A stretch of DNA of 64,000 nucleotides from Sympetrum striolatum (taxonomy: Eukaryota; Arthropoda; Insecta; Odonata; Libellulidae): positions 3,286,001 through 3,350,000 of the forward strand of contig OX388348.1 in NCBI GenBank assembly GCA_947579665.1, given 5' to 3'. Each line of letters opens with the position of its first letter. Within the stretch, counting starts at the first letter, position 1. Positions 51,746 to 63,655 of this stretch are shown here, one piece after another. The notes beneath the pieces were generated by a model. It worked only from the letters and a program-made list of their open reading frames with translations. It had not been told where the DNA came from and ran no database searches. A program made the position numbers and the translations under genes.

Positions 51746-52345
51746 CTGACAGTGAAGGAGTCCGAGCATTTCAAGCCTCCACCATCACGAAATGAATCAC
51801 TTTCGTGACCGCTGCGGTCATAAAAATTCGTATGAGAAACGGACTCGAAAATCCAGCACAGCCGCAGAAGAATCCTCCCAAAAAAGCACTTCCGAGGGCA
51901 AGGGAGCGGCAACAAGGACACGGAACTCCCTCGAGGCAAGACCGATTTCAAACCGAATGATTTTCGCACGAAAAAACCGAAAGCGCAGGTACGAACGGGC
52001 GCAGGGGTGGGCCCCCCACGCCAGCGGGGGCCCGAAATTTTTAATATCTTCACCTCGCGAGTGACACCATGCGCAACGACCGATAACCCGTGGCTGCATC
52101 GACGACAATCTGACAGTGTAAACAACTGAATATCTACGGAACGGGAAAACCACTCGTGGACGAATCGGGGGGTACTGCGGGAAGAATCGACGTTTTCCGC
52201 CCCGAAATTCTAAATTTGGCGACGACAAACGTCGAGATTCGAAGAAAAGCAACGGGGCCATGAAATAAAAACCGGATCGTAGATACAATACTCTATGTGG
52301 AGGAAGGACTAGCGTAGGCATCCGGTTTGCGACACAGTGACGTAA
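51746..52345. promoter_or_regulatory. Strong CpG-rich patch, possible promoter or enhancer
   Basis: This is the second most CpG-dense block after 5.15-6.5 kb, with a run of G/C near 52005-52035 (GGGCCCCCCACG, GCGGGGGCCCG). A CRE-like half site, TGACGTAAC, lies just outside it at about 52339. Overlapping frames of 133 and 167 codons on the minus strand and 90 on the plus strand are open, but none encodes a recognised domain; their Arg/Phe-rich products look compositional. Confidence 0.3.
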
Positions 52346-53255
52346 CGTTCCGAGGCTAAATCATAGTCACATAGTAACTATGCAAAATAAACTCGACAAA
52401 AATCTGGATGGACCTACGAGGAGAAACCTTCCAAAGCTTCCGATAATAGTCCCAAGGCCTTAAGCATTTCTATCCACACAATGGTACTAAAGCCGAGAGA
52501 AAAACACTGACAGGTAATAAAAATACCAACCACATCCGTTGACGCACGGTAAATCCAAATATGGACCGTACCGGAATGACATTGTAGACGCAACAGAAAC
52601 TCTCACAAACATTCAAAATAATCCGTATTCGGATAAAACGATGAAAATTAATACAATATTGACACGAAATTACTATTTAATAGAAGCTTCGTCAATCTGG
52701 CAACATGGCAACACATGGAAACAGCATTATATTCTGTGCGCATGAACACTGATTTTCCAATCGTGGATCGTTTACGTTGGAACGGAATGCATTTTTAAAT
52801 AACAATTAAGGACATAATTTAAACTTTTAAAAAGTGATTAATATAAAACTGCGCAATCATTCTTCAGCTATTGCAGTAGTCAAAAAATCAATAAAGGCCA
52901 CTACCCCGTGATTAATTAGGCATCGATAAAAGAATTATGGGATACAATACTTCAAAATGTAGCATATTAATTGCTGGAGAGAGGCCACTGAATTGATTAA
53001 GCAGCAATTTTATTGGGGTAGGAAGAAATACGCCTTGATGGGTTAGTAAATTCTTTTCAATGAAATTAAAATGGAATAATAGTTATAAAGATAGAAATTT
53101 GAACAGATACATCAAAGAAACAGAAACTTGACTTCCATACCAAAGCTGAACACCAAACAAAATTAAATCGCCAGAGGATTTTTAGCGGCCGAATAGCCTT
53201 AGCCACAACATTACTGACATGTCAAGGTATAAAATGGTCTTCTTACCTTAGTATT
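52346..53255. other. AT-rich stretch, nothing recognised
   Basis: No gene, RNA or repeat that I can support is visible here. Confidence 0.5.
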
Positions 53256-53650
53256 GCTGACATGATCGGCTGGGAGAGACTCCGGAACTGTCTGAAGGGT
53301 GGTGCGCATGCTTGCGGACATTATGCTCCCAGAAGGGAGCTCCAGTTGGGGGCACAGTGAAGATTGAGCTTCTGGAAATGACTATGGCCACTTGGAGACA
53401 GTGGCTGGAGCCTGAGACCCCAAACTAATGTAATGTTCCCACATGCGTGAAAGGTACCGACAGGAGATGTTAAGGTCCTGCCTTTCACGGGCGGCCAGAA
53501 AGTTTTGTCGCGATTGATCATGAGACGGAATGAAGGCTTTCTGGTGAGGGTATGTCGTGGTAACCACAGATAGCACTTTACATTTGAATAGCACCAAAGG
53601 CTGGAAGAAGAAGGTAACTAGCAGGATAGCCACCGGTCTGAAAATTGATT
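53256..53650. other. Moderately GC-rich segment of unknown nature
   Basis: Composition differs from the flanks: G-rich on the plus strand, with words such as GGGAGAGACTCC, CCCAGAAGGGAGCTCC and GGAGACAGTGGCTGGAGCC. It has the look of a repeat body or an old exon, but the minus frames (53321-53521, 53382-53633) are short and unrecognised. I cannot classify it. Confidence 0.25.
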
Positions 53651-55059
53651 GTTCACTATGGCAGAAGCTTATGTGTTTTGAGTAAGTGTCACTGAATCAC
53701 TATAGTAAGCCTCCTCGAAAAGAAATCATCACATTCAGCAGAAAAAGCCTTTCCAATCATTAATTTTTGGCGGAGGTTTTGGTCTTTCCATGGGTTCACC
53801 TAAAATAATCATTCATTTGTTACCTAATATCTTCTACCTTCATATGCAAACGGGAATCACTGGGTTCCCCCGCCAAAAGGTAGAATTCGAAATTGCATGC
53901 AATTAGCTTGACAGTTCTGGCGGGGGGCCGGCACACTAGCACGTGGGGTATCATCCGCACCAGTTGGAAAATAACATTTGTTTCCACCCTGTTCCTCAAT
54001 TAGGCTCCCTCCTCCGAAAACAAATATTATGGAGCTGCTAGTGCGAGGCGCGCTGGCCTCTCACATCTGCGAAGCAAACAAAATTAATCGATTTAGCTAT
54101 CACAAAAATCACATATTAAACTGTCAACTACATGCAAGGATAGTAATATCACATCTGTACCAACTGGGTGTTCCCAGCAAATCTTGCAAAATCACAAAAT
54201 ATTATAGCCGATCGTTATCTGTAATGTGACTGGTGGAAATAAATCGGGGTCACGTTCACCAATATAAATTATATTAATTCAATGTACAGTATTTTATAAA
54301 TAGTATGACTTTTTATATATATGAATAATCTGGGGTGGAAATGATCATCCTACTTAGGCAAACTAGCATCTAAAATGGAACAATAATCATAGTGTAAATT
54401 TTACTAACCAAGAAAGTAATGGTTGTGAAATCGCACATAATTTTTGAATGCCACATCACAATACACCTTCATAGCCTAAATTATGGTATACATGTATTTC
54501 AGAAACTATTTCAAATCAGGTGTTTCAAATCTTAATAAGTTAACGAATACTTAAGTAAATACTTACCAAATTAGTTAAATAGCGACTCCCACAATTAAAC
54601 AATGGTTTATAAAGCACACGAGTTCTTGAACATAGTTTTTACGCTATTACCGGTGAAACTGAAGGGATGCATGGACCTCAATTTCTAAAATGTAACCGAT
54701 CGAAAACGAACCAACCCTCTTCTTAACGAAATAACCTCATGCACAGCAACTAGGTCAGGCTTCAACAATACATAACGAATTATTGAACACTAACCACACA
54801 ACTTAATCCACCAGACACCAAAATAATTCTTAAAACACATGATAACTTGACACAATAATGGAAAACGTAACTTTACAGCTATTACTCATAAAATTTCTAT
54901 TTCGGCTGGACCTTGTGATGATTAAAACACAACGATAGTTTAAAGCAAATTCTGAAATATAATATACAACCTGATGAAAGAATACTAACCCATTAAGAGT
55001 GCTGAAGATTAAGATATTCGGTTGTAAAATCCTCCTATTCCAACTCAACTCATTCCTAA
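53651..55059. other. AT-rich stretch left of the promoter cluster
   Basis: No gene recognised. The frame at 53978-54229 has no known product. Confidence 0.45.
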
Positions 55060-55200
55060 GTTCATTACAAGATGGCCGAATAATCTTCCTTACGGTGAAT
55101 CAAGCCAGTGCGCAACTCGCAACATTTCCTCGGATTGGTTGTTCTATTCTTGACGTCATCGTGACCGAAAGCTTGTTCTCCTATCACCTGTGAAGTTCGT
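55060..55200. promoter_or_regulatory. Candidate housekeeping promoter (YY1, CCAAT, CRE)
   Basis: Within 91 bases lie CAAGATGGCCG (55068-55078, YY1-like, plus orientation), ATTGG (55134-55138, a CCAAT box on the minus strand) and TGACGTCA (55151-55158, a perfect cAMP-response/ATF palindrome). The segment is CpG-containing, and to its right CpG becomes very rare, as in methylated insect gene bodies. The CCAAT orientation favours leftward transcription; the YY1 orientation and the CpG-poor right flank favour rightward transcription. It may be bidirectional. The frame 54999-55193 spans it but encodes nothing known. Confidence 0.4.
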
Positions 55201-58200
55201 CAGGAATACTTGTATTTTAATCGTAATTGCTTAAAGTTTTGTATTTTTGAAGACAAAGCTGTTACCCAAGGTTTACAAATAACTTTTAATAACTATCCTA
55301 ATATTTTGATTATTGTCGGATCCGATGCAAATTTATATTTACCTACTGAAAATAGACATTCAGCATACATTTTGAATTGTTTTTGAATGAAATTGTTTTT
55401 AAAACCTTCTACCGGCATCCTTTATCCAGGTATCCACCCGGTGTATTACGACAGGAATTGTTATATTTGATCCTAACTCCATCCTGTTTATTTCTCTAAA
55501 TTAATCCGCATTTATGTATTGATTTGCGTCAGATATACGCCCGGCGTAAATATTGCTGCGTCTTGCTAAAATCTATTTATCTTATCGGATTCACATTAAA
55601 ATTGATTTAAATGCATTTTCTGTGTAGTCAATCTCATAGGAAGGAACTCATGACCAATGTCTAGAATGTTGAGTTGAAACTGATGTTGCTTACCCAGAGA
55701 TGGATGCATATATTACAATGTAAAAATCAAGTCTTTAATTGCATTGCAATTTAGTGTTATTTAGTTATTCTCTCAATGGTTTTAGTAAATGCCTCAATAT
55801 AGTGAAAGTATTTGAAATTCATATTTATGTTATTTTTGCAATAAGTATTTAAGCTGATAATTGCAAGAAAGCTACATGCAAATCCATCCTTATCATGCAC
55901 CCTTTAATACCAAACTAGAGTAGATATAAATAACCAATAATTGAGGGAAATTGTTAATATTGAAATATGCATGGTATGTAATGGTTTACCAAAATTCTGT
56001 GGATGGATTATATTTGAATTCTTTTGCTTATATTTAAATATTTTACATCCCCACCTATTTAAAGCTTGCTTATTCTTGGTATGATTAGTAAAAGTTCATG
56101 TATCAATCTCACTGTTCCATTTAATTTCTGAAAACTATAAACCTCTTCTATTAAATTACTCCTTGCTTTTCTTGTACCACTTGCTTTAGATACATCCATA
56201 CATATTTTTCAACTTGAACCATTTTCCTTAAAACTCCATATAACTCCCTTCTATAGATTCTCAGATTAAAAAGCAAAATACAGCATCAAATTCCTTATGA
56301 ATTATATTTTGTACACCTGGTTGGTTCCCACCTAATTTTGTTTCATCTTTAATCTCATAATTCATTAGTTTAAATATTTTCCTTGTTTGACTTTAACCTG
56401 ACATTAGTCACATTTAGTCATTAAAATGACAGTCATACTAAAAAAATCACATTTTTTATAATTCAGATATTTCCCTCACTTTCTTCCAAAATTATGAATA
56501 GAATTCCCGGTTTCCAGTTATTTGCCCCTTTCATTTCAACATTCCAGTCCCTCTTCCTTTTATATGTTCATACTTGATAAGTAATTAGTTATTTCACTCA
56601 TCTTTTCATTTTATATTTTACTGTTCTTAATTTTACAAATCTGTAATTTAAATGTTATTTTATGTGAGATGTTGTCGTATTGTAGTTTGAATTAGGAAAC
56701 ACATTGTCACTCAGTTGTTGGTGCTATTTGCACTTATGCTGTATATTTTGGTTTTATATGCAGAGTTAAGTGCTTCTTAGTATTGTTACAAAAGAGGTAG
56801 CTTTCATTTTTATCTCGTATATTAAATTTAACCATTACTTCATGTAGGCTTTTCTAATTTCTACTCTCAAGGAGGTGCTATCTACCATAATAAGTTCAAA
56901 TACTACCTATGTTGTCGTTATTTATTAAAGCAATTAGCATGGTTTTATTAACCCTTTCTCTGTGAACAGTATGAAAGTCAAATCAATTATAGTGAACTAT
57001 TTTTGTGGAAGTCCTATGAGAATAGGTAGTATCAAAAGCTTATTCTTAAAACTAACCAAAACAGGATGCAAGCTATAGCCTTATTAGTACACAATAGGAA
57101 GCCCAGTGTTACGAGGCGTTTACCAATTAATAATATTCCAATGCCAAAAGCTGTTCGGTTTGCTCATTTAGCTTCTGGTCAAGAAAAAAAATAACTTTGA
57201 ACTACTATGCTAAGGTTCTTCAGAGAATGGAATGGAATGGATTTTAAATGAATTAAAACTCTTGATGAGGAAATATAGATTCATCCATTTCACACAATAA
57301 TAACCTCAATTTTTTTGCTTAAGGGGCAGGAAAATGTTGCAAGGAGAGCTCAAAGTAAAATAACTTATTATAAATCATGCATAATACTGCATCTTCATTA
57401 TTTATAGTTGATCATAATGTGTTGTGATACTGAAAGCTTTCATTGCTTTGAATAAAGTTTCTTAAGATTCCCATTGATGTGACGTTTTGCAGTCTCCTTT
57501 CCCAAAAGAATAACATTTTGAAGCATAAACATGAGATATATTGTCATATGGAGGAATCGCTTTTTCTTGTACTCTTACAGACTCAGTCATGACTGTTCCT
57601 GAAAAAGCTACAAAATATCAAATAGATATTAATTAGTGCAGGCAATTTCGGTACAAAAATTAGTAAAAATATTTTCTTTTTTCGTATTTCAATATATGTG
57701 TGATATGAAATGAATCATACATATATACAAGAGACTTTATTTGGCCTAATTGGTGAAATTACTTTATTTGGTGAAATCATCCGGTCCTTTGAAGAACATC
57801 TTAAATGCTAATATAAGGATAAACATATATTATGAACTGGTTGTGCTAACTTGTTTTCATCATCTCTGGTTGAGTAGATAATAAAATCACAGAATTGCTC
57901 CATATAAGATGTTAGTGAATCTGCTCAGTATTGTTGTTGAGCAGTTTTTCTAAATAATACAGATATACATTTGCACTATACTGCTACTGTATATACTACA
58001 TAGTTGTTCAGCCTCACTGTGAACTGTCTCAAATAAAAGGGCAGCAGAAACATTTTCACATAATAGATTATTTTATTCTATCATTTTATGTCACATCACC
58101 GCTGCTTTCAATCTAAATCAAGCAAATTTCATTGCAATCCATTCAGCAGAAATCTTTGAATCAGCATCATTGCTGTTGGTTTCATGTTTTTCCAAAACAT

Positions 58201-59500
58201 CAATTTATGTTTGGGAATTTTCCTATACTTATGGATGTTAGAGTCGATCTATATCTTAAAGGTTGGAGTGTAGCACTACTGTGAAAAGAACCACTATGAG
58301 GTATTACAAACAGCTACTATGGTATAGTATAGTTCTTTTATTCTCCATGAGCAAAATATATATTGCATGGATTTGTCAAAAATATACATTTATGTAACCT
58401 TAGCTATCTACAATTTATAGGCATGCAATTCATTTTACAAAATACAACAGTTTTTGATACAATTTAAATGACATAATAAAGTATTTTATTGTGCAAATCC
58501 GTTTATATTTCTATCTGCACATTCCATCTACTTGTCCGATGATAAATTATTTTCTTTGGCAGGTAATAATAATCTGCAATATAATTGAGGTTGGGTAATC
58601 TTTCAACAGAATTGGCCACAAGATAATTTGAAAGAAAATCATTATCTAAAGGCATTTTTGCTAATTCTCTAATTGCCTTGTCTCACATCTAAGAGTTCCT
58701 TTCCTCTGCTAATCTAATAAGTTGGCAGTACCAATCTCTGCCATCATTCTATGGATATTATCAATATATTTCTTCCTAGGTCTTTGAAAGAAAATATCCT
58801 AAATAAATTGCCATTCACCTATTGTATTACTTTTTCAGAGACTATATATATACTAAGTTTTGAGTTAGAACTCATCACATTTTCCATTATCAACTAAGTG
58901 AAGCCATGCATCTTGCGAATTCTTATTTAAACATTTTTATGCTCACGCCAGAACTGCCTAGTATATTTTTAATGTATGATTTTGGTCATTTATGAAACTT
59001 TTTCAGACAGTGAACAAATTTCAAACTTAAATCCTTCGAATTACCTGATTTTCTCATTCTACTTCTTTAAATGAGTTGTATGATGGTATATTATCTAATA
59101 AATGTACCATCATATTATGTATTATTAACTTAATTCCATGTATAATACAGCATATGTAGTAGCAAAAAATCATTTCAATGTTAAATATTTTAGAATCTTA
59201 ACTAGAAGTGATGTTTTCCTATGTACAAAATAATTTGATTTCTTCTTTATCAAAGTATGGTACGTTTTTCTTTGTGTATTCGTAATACTTATAAATGAAT
59301 AATGCATTTATTGAAATATTATAATATCATTATAGTTAATGATTTACAATATATAATTGCTATTCACACAGCTACTAAGACACAATTGATGATTTTATAC
59401 TGTTTAATTTATCTGGAGGCACAATAAAACAATAAAAAACTAAACTTGAAATTATATGTATGGCTTCATCCCTCTCCCTGCAATCAAACCAATATAGGAA

Positions 59501-59564
59501 AGGGACTGCTCGAGTAGCCGTGTGCCGCTAGTTTGGGCCCATGCAGACCGCTCGAGCAGTCTCT
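59501..59564. repeat. GC-rich hairpin with paired CTCGAG cores
   Basis: AGGGACTGCTCGAG (59501-59514) pairs with CTCGAGCAGTCTCT (59551-59564) over 14 positions with a single G-T wobble, separated by a 36-base spacer. The spacer is GC-rich and contains GGGCCC. The whole 70-bp block stands out in a CpG-poor, AT-rich setting. It could be a hairpin RNA precursor, a protein-binding palindrome, or the relic of an inverted-repeat element. Confidence 0.6.
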
Positions 59565-61715
59565 GCATCGAACATGTAAAATAAATATAAACAAAATGAA
59601 GTGAATATTATGCAGGTTTAAGAACAGCAGAAAGTGGAATTTATTAATTCAATTACTGTGGTAAAATTGAGAAATGAATTTAACTTATTGAGTATCTGAA
59701 GAATTATTTTTCTCCTTCCCTAGATTATAAATCATCCTAGCCTTTGAAATGCAAACAGAGGGACTTGATTTTATACAGAAACATTTTCATATTTATTGCA
59801 AGGTTATGTAGTTATATTCTTTGTTGAGTTTTTGTTCTGTGTTTTTAATTCATTATAACTATTCACTTTCATTTGCTTTGCGTTATCTGATTAGTAGATT
59901 TTTTATGGTCTCAAATTCAGTTACTAAAAATAGTAAACACGTGTAATTGAACTGGCTGAACTATTTCTGCAAAACACTGTTTATTGAAGTTATACTTCTG
60001 TGATGGAATATCATGCCACACTAAATTGTAGTGACAATGGTTATAGTTAGTCCATATAACTGACAACAGATATATATGCAATGTGTTTTATTTATTAGTA
60101 TGTTATTGTATATATCATTGACATGCCTTGATAACAAACTTGTTGTCTAATTGTAAGGTCTATTATTAATTTTAACTATAATTTAGTAGAGCTAAAGTCA
60201 TTGCTTGCAAACTGCTTATGGAACTGAAAGTATACATTGTTCATTTAAAAAGTGTTCCTTAATAAAGAAAAACAAAATAGATCACTATTGACATCTATAT
60301 TATTGCATTGCATCATTTACTTTAAGGTAAAAATATCTTCCCTTTCCCAAAATAGTCATCTATATATTGAAACAGAAGAGATAAATGAAAACCAACAAAT
60401 ACAACTGTTAGCAAGTTTATGGTGAGTAGAACTTTTATTCACCTGTTAGATGAAGATTCAAAACAAGATTTCTGAAAGGAATCTAGAAATAGATGCCATA
60501 TAATGACAGCATACTTACTGTATATTTTTGCAGATTAGATGAGGAATGTATTTTCATAGTTCAATCGTTTTAATATATATCTGTCCTACAAAATGACACC
60601 TAAACTATCAACGGCCTATTAATTCAGTTTAGGTCAGCGATCATCATCTGGATAGTAATACTGGGTACAATGAATAAAATTATGCCCTATTTGTAATTTT
60701 TTGAATGAACAAATTTAATTTTCTTGCATTTGGCAGCACTGCCTTGCGATTATTGCAAATATTCACATGGATTATTTTTATCTGTTGTATAAGACGATCT
60801 CTGATTTAGTGGAACCTCTTTCGTGATTCAACTATGATCTTATCTGTGGAAATATATTGTAGTCTAATTCTAACCAATTGGAAGTTATCATATCCAATGC
60901 AATATGAAGTCTCCTGTTGGTGATTTGGCTAGTATTATTGTAATAAAGATAACTGTATTGTATCTGCCAGTCAGCTACTTTGATCTGTTCATTTTAATGC
61001 ATATTAAGAATCTTTAGAGGATATGGAGAGGGTGGAGAATTAAGTATAAATTTAAGTATGTTTATCATTAACTTACAGCACATGAAATTGGAATTATCTG
61101 TCAAAATCACCTACATTCCTCTCTCTGATTTAAAAACCAAGATGACCCTCTTAACAAGGGGTTATTGATGATATAAAAACCACTGATGGTATTTAATATT
61201 AATAATTTTTTGCCCTTCATTTCCCATAGGGTTATTTCATCTACCCCAAGCCTTGTTATCTTGTTGTTACTCAGCATGACATATTATAAAATGAAAACGG
61301 TCCGAGGTACTTGTTTCTAATACTAGAATTTATATTCATATACAAGTGAATATTTGTCCAAATTTTGAAGATATTTAGTCCAAAACTTCTAGGGTAGGTA
61401 GAGTCTTGGGCTACTGTGGCTCAAATATCTTTTTTATTTTTTTTCTGCTGAGGACTTATCTTGGTATAATTTGAGCTCCTCCGCTTGTGCAGAAAGCAAT
61501 TCAAATTCATATAGATCTTTGCACTACTAGTGGGAACCTCAGAAGGAAAATCCACCTTATTGTAGTTGTTCTGACAACACTTTTTACGTTGGCATTTTCC
61601 ATTGGATAAAAGAATTTATTCCTATTTAGATTTTTGTGTGTCACATCGTCATATGGTACAAAAGACAAGTCGAGTATATAATATACAAGGAGGAAGAGGT
61701 GGACGTGGGAGTTGA

Positions 61716-62171
61716 GGGGTTGGGATGGTAGGGAAGAAGAAGAAGGTTCACCAGACTGAGCATTCTGATTTCCTAGGAGTTTTGGCAACACAGAAGGCAA
61801 GATACAAAAATTACAGAATGAATTATGGTAGCTGTGGTATTTATTGTGATGTGTGGACTCAGTCCAGAGCTTTTCAAATTCCTTTCTGTAGTGTAGTAAT
61901 GTCAAGAGAAAGACCGAAGATCATTCTTAGATTCATACGGTTGGACAATAAATCCACTAGATTATAAATAATGGAAAATTCATACAACAGGTTGGTGGCT
62001 GTTAGGGTTGTATTAGATATGTTTACGTCAGATTGCATGAAAAATTTCTCTCCAAATGTGTCCATAACAATAGATGAGTGGCTAGCAACATTTGGTGATA
62101 AGCATTCCTTCTGTGTGTATATACAATCCAAACCAGGACGTTATGGGATTAAAATTTGGGTGTACGCCTAA
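61716..62171 (+). pseudogene. piggyBac-family transposase fragment
   Basis: The frame from 61725 reads through to 62168 except for one in-frame TAA at 61965-61967. The first part ends with MSRERPKIILRFIRLDNK, the conserved piggyBac block just before the catalytic core. The second part contains TIDEW (Asp at 62073-62075, the position of the first catalytic Asp of the DDD triad), then YIQSKPGRYGIKIW, another family hallmark. Only about 145 residues remain of a family usually 500-600 long; the second and third catalytic Asp regions are absent, and the frame stops soon after IKIW. The usual glutamine after TIDE is Trp here. I found no terminal repeats or TTAA target sites. It is a dead, truncated copy on the plus strand inside the CpG-depleted domain. 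Confidence 0.88.
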
Positions 62172-62924
62172 GAAAGATATAAAAATCTTAAAATCTAATA
62201 ATTTTTTGAAATAAAGAATATTCATGCCTTATTACAGTTCCCTTCCTATGCTAATTTTATTCATTTCATTTCAAATTTTGAAGGTTTTCCGGCATTAAAA
62301 CAATTCTTAAATTTAGTCAGAAAATTTTATCAAAATGATGTCCTTAAGTTACTGAATCAAAATTAAAATTTTATCTTTAACCATACCTATGATTCATATT
62401 TACAATAATAATGCTAAATTATATGTAAAACTACTAAATACAACTAATACTGTTATTATGTTTCATCCCTAAAGCATATTAGTTTACGAAAACACATTGT
62501 GGCATTTGAAATACCCTATTGGGCCAGGGAAGGTGTAAAATACCTTGGGCAGGAATGGTTAATAATTTTTTTCACTGCTGATCCAAGCATTTAGATTTTG
62601 TAAATACATATAAAGATTATAATAGTCCATACATAACATATAAAAGTTAAGAGATTAAAGGATGGAAAAAAAATAATTTTGAAACACTTAAAAACAAGTA
62701 TACAATATAATGGTAACAAACAAAGATTCAATAAAAAGATAGTTGCGCTTCAATGGAACAAAACATTTTGTCAAGTAAATAGTTTTTGATCTTAACTTTT
62801 TATAGGGCAGTGGTTCCTACAGATAATATCTGTTATTTAATTTTGTTTTACTCTCATTAACATCCACTAATGGACAATTGCAGGCAAGCCATTAACAATA
62901 GAATGCACATATGATCATTCTCTA

Positions 62925-63030
62925 ACCAGAAAATCTGGTAGGTGTGGGAATTGAACCTAGGACCTTGGTGTTGGAGCTTCAACATAGTATGTATCATGTA
63001 TCAGCCAGTTAAACCATAGTATCAGCCAGT
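62925..63030 (-). repeat. tRNA-derived SINE head
   Basis: On the minus strand an A box TGGTTTAACTGG (63016-63005) is followed 47 bases later by a consensus B box GGTTCAATTCC (62957-62947). The box order and match are good; the gap is longer than in most tRNAs. It contains a short duplicated ATGTATCA/TATCAGCCAGT segment. ACCAGA...TCTGGT (62925-62939) forms a small palindrome just past the B box. No intact tRNA fold is present, so a SINE head or relic is likely. Confidence 0.6.
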
Positions 63031-63429
63031 AAAACATTTTGGTTTGGTTGGCCGGTTTTGAACATAATTAAGTGAAATGTCTTCTCAGACGTACTGCATT
63101 ACTTTTTGTATCACTGGTTATTTGGCTTTTCTGGTGGAAGGAGACTTTTTCTCCCCATCCATCCATTGTAAAACTGTAAAAAATACAATCTCCTCAAGGC
63201 ATTGGGTTTTTTTGTTTCACAAAGTTTTCTTCCCTATAAAGGGTTGAATTTAAAAGAGAGCTTACAGTTTTTATTTTTCTAAGAAGTTTGTTGCAGAAAA
63301 TGAAGCACAAATAAGCTTGGCTATTGTATGAACAGGTTGTATGTGCATATGGTACATTTTTACTTTTGTGTGTGTGTTTATAGGAATTTTCCTCAAAATT
63401 CTTTACTAGTAGTATCCTTTTTTGTAGCG

Positions 63430-63655
63430 TAGCCACTCTCTTGGGATTTAGCTGGTTAAGGCTGCTAATACTTGGCCTAACGTAGTGGATTAAAGTGGTG
63501 TGGCCAGAGCACTATGCTTCTACCCCCTACTCAGAGTTTTACCTCTGGAACTCATTTTTTCACATTTACAGGCTGAGACAACCTGTGGCCTCGCTGATCC
63601 ATGCTGGCAGGTAAATTGCCATAACTGGGGATTGAACCCTGGGCCCAGATGATTC
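63430..63655 (-). repeat. Probable SINE fragment with B box
   Basis: On the minus strand GGGTTCAATCCCC (63639-63627) is a near-consensus B box within a CCAGGG/CCC T-arm-like context. The preceding plus-strand segment TTAGCTGGTTAAGGCTGC (about 63449) resembles an A-box/D-arm in the opposite orientation. Possibly two tRNA-derived pieces back to back. The boundaries are approximate. Confidence 0.4.

Noticed and set aside
61507..62131. Minus-strand frames overlapping the piggyBac relic
   Set aside because: They are antisense shadows of the plus-strand transposase sequence.
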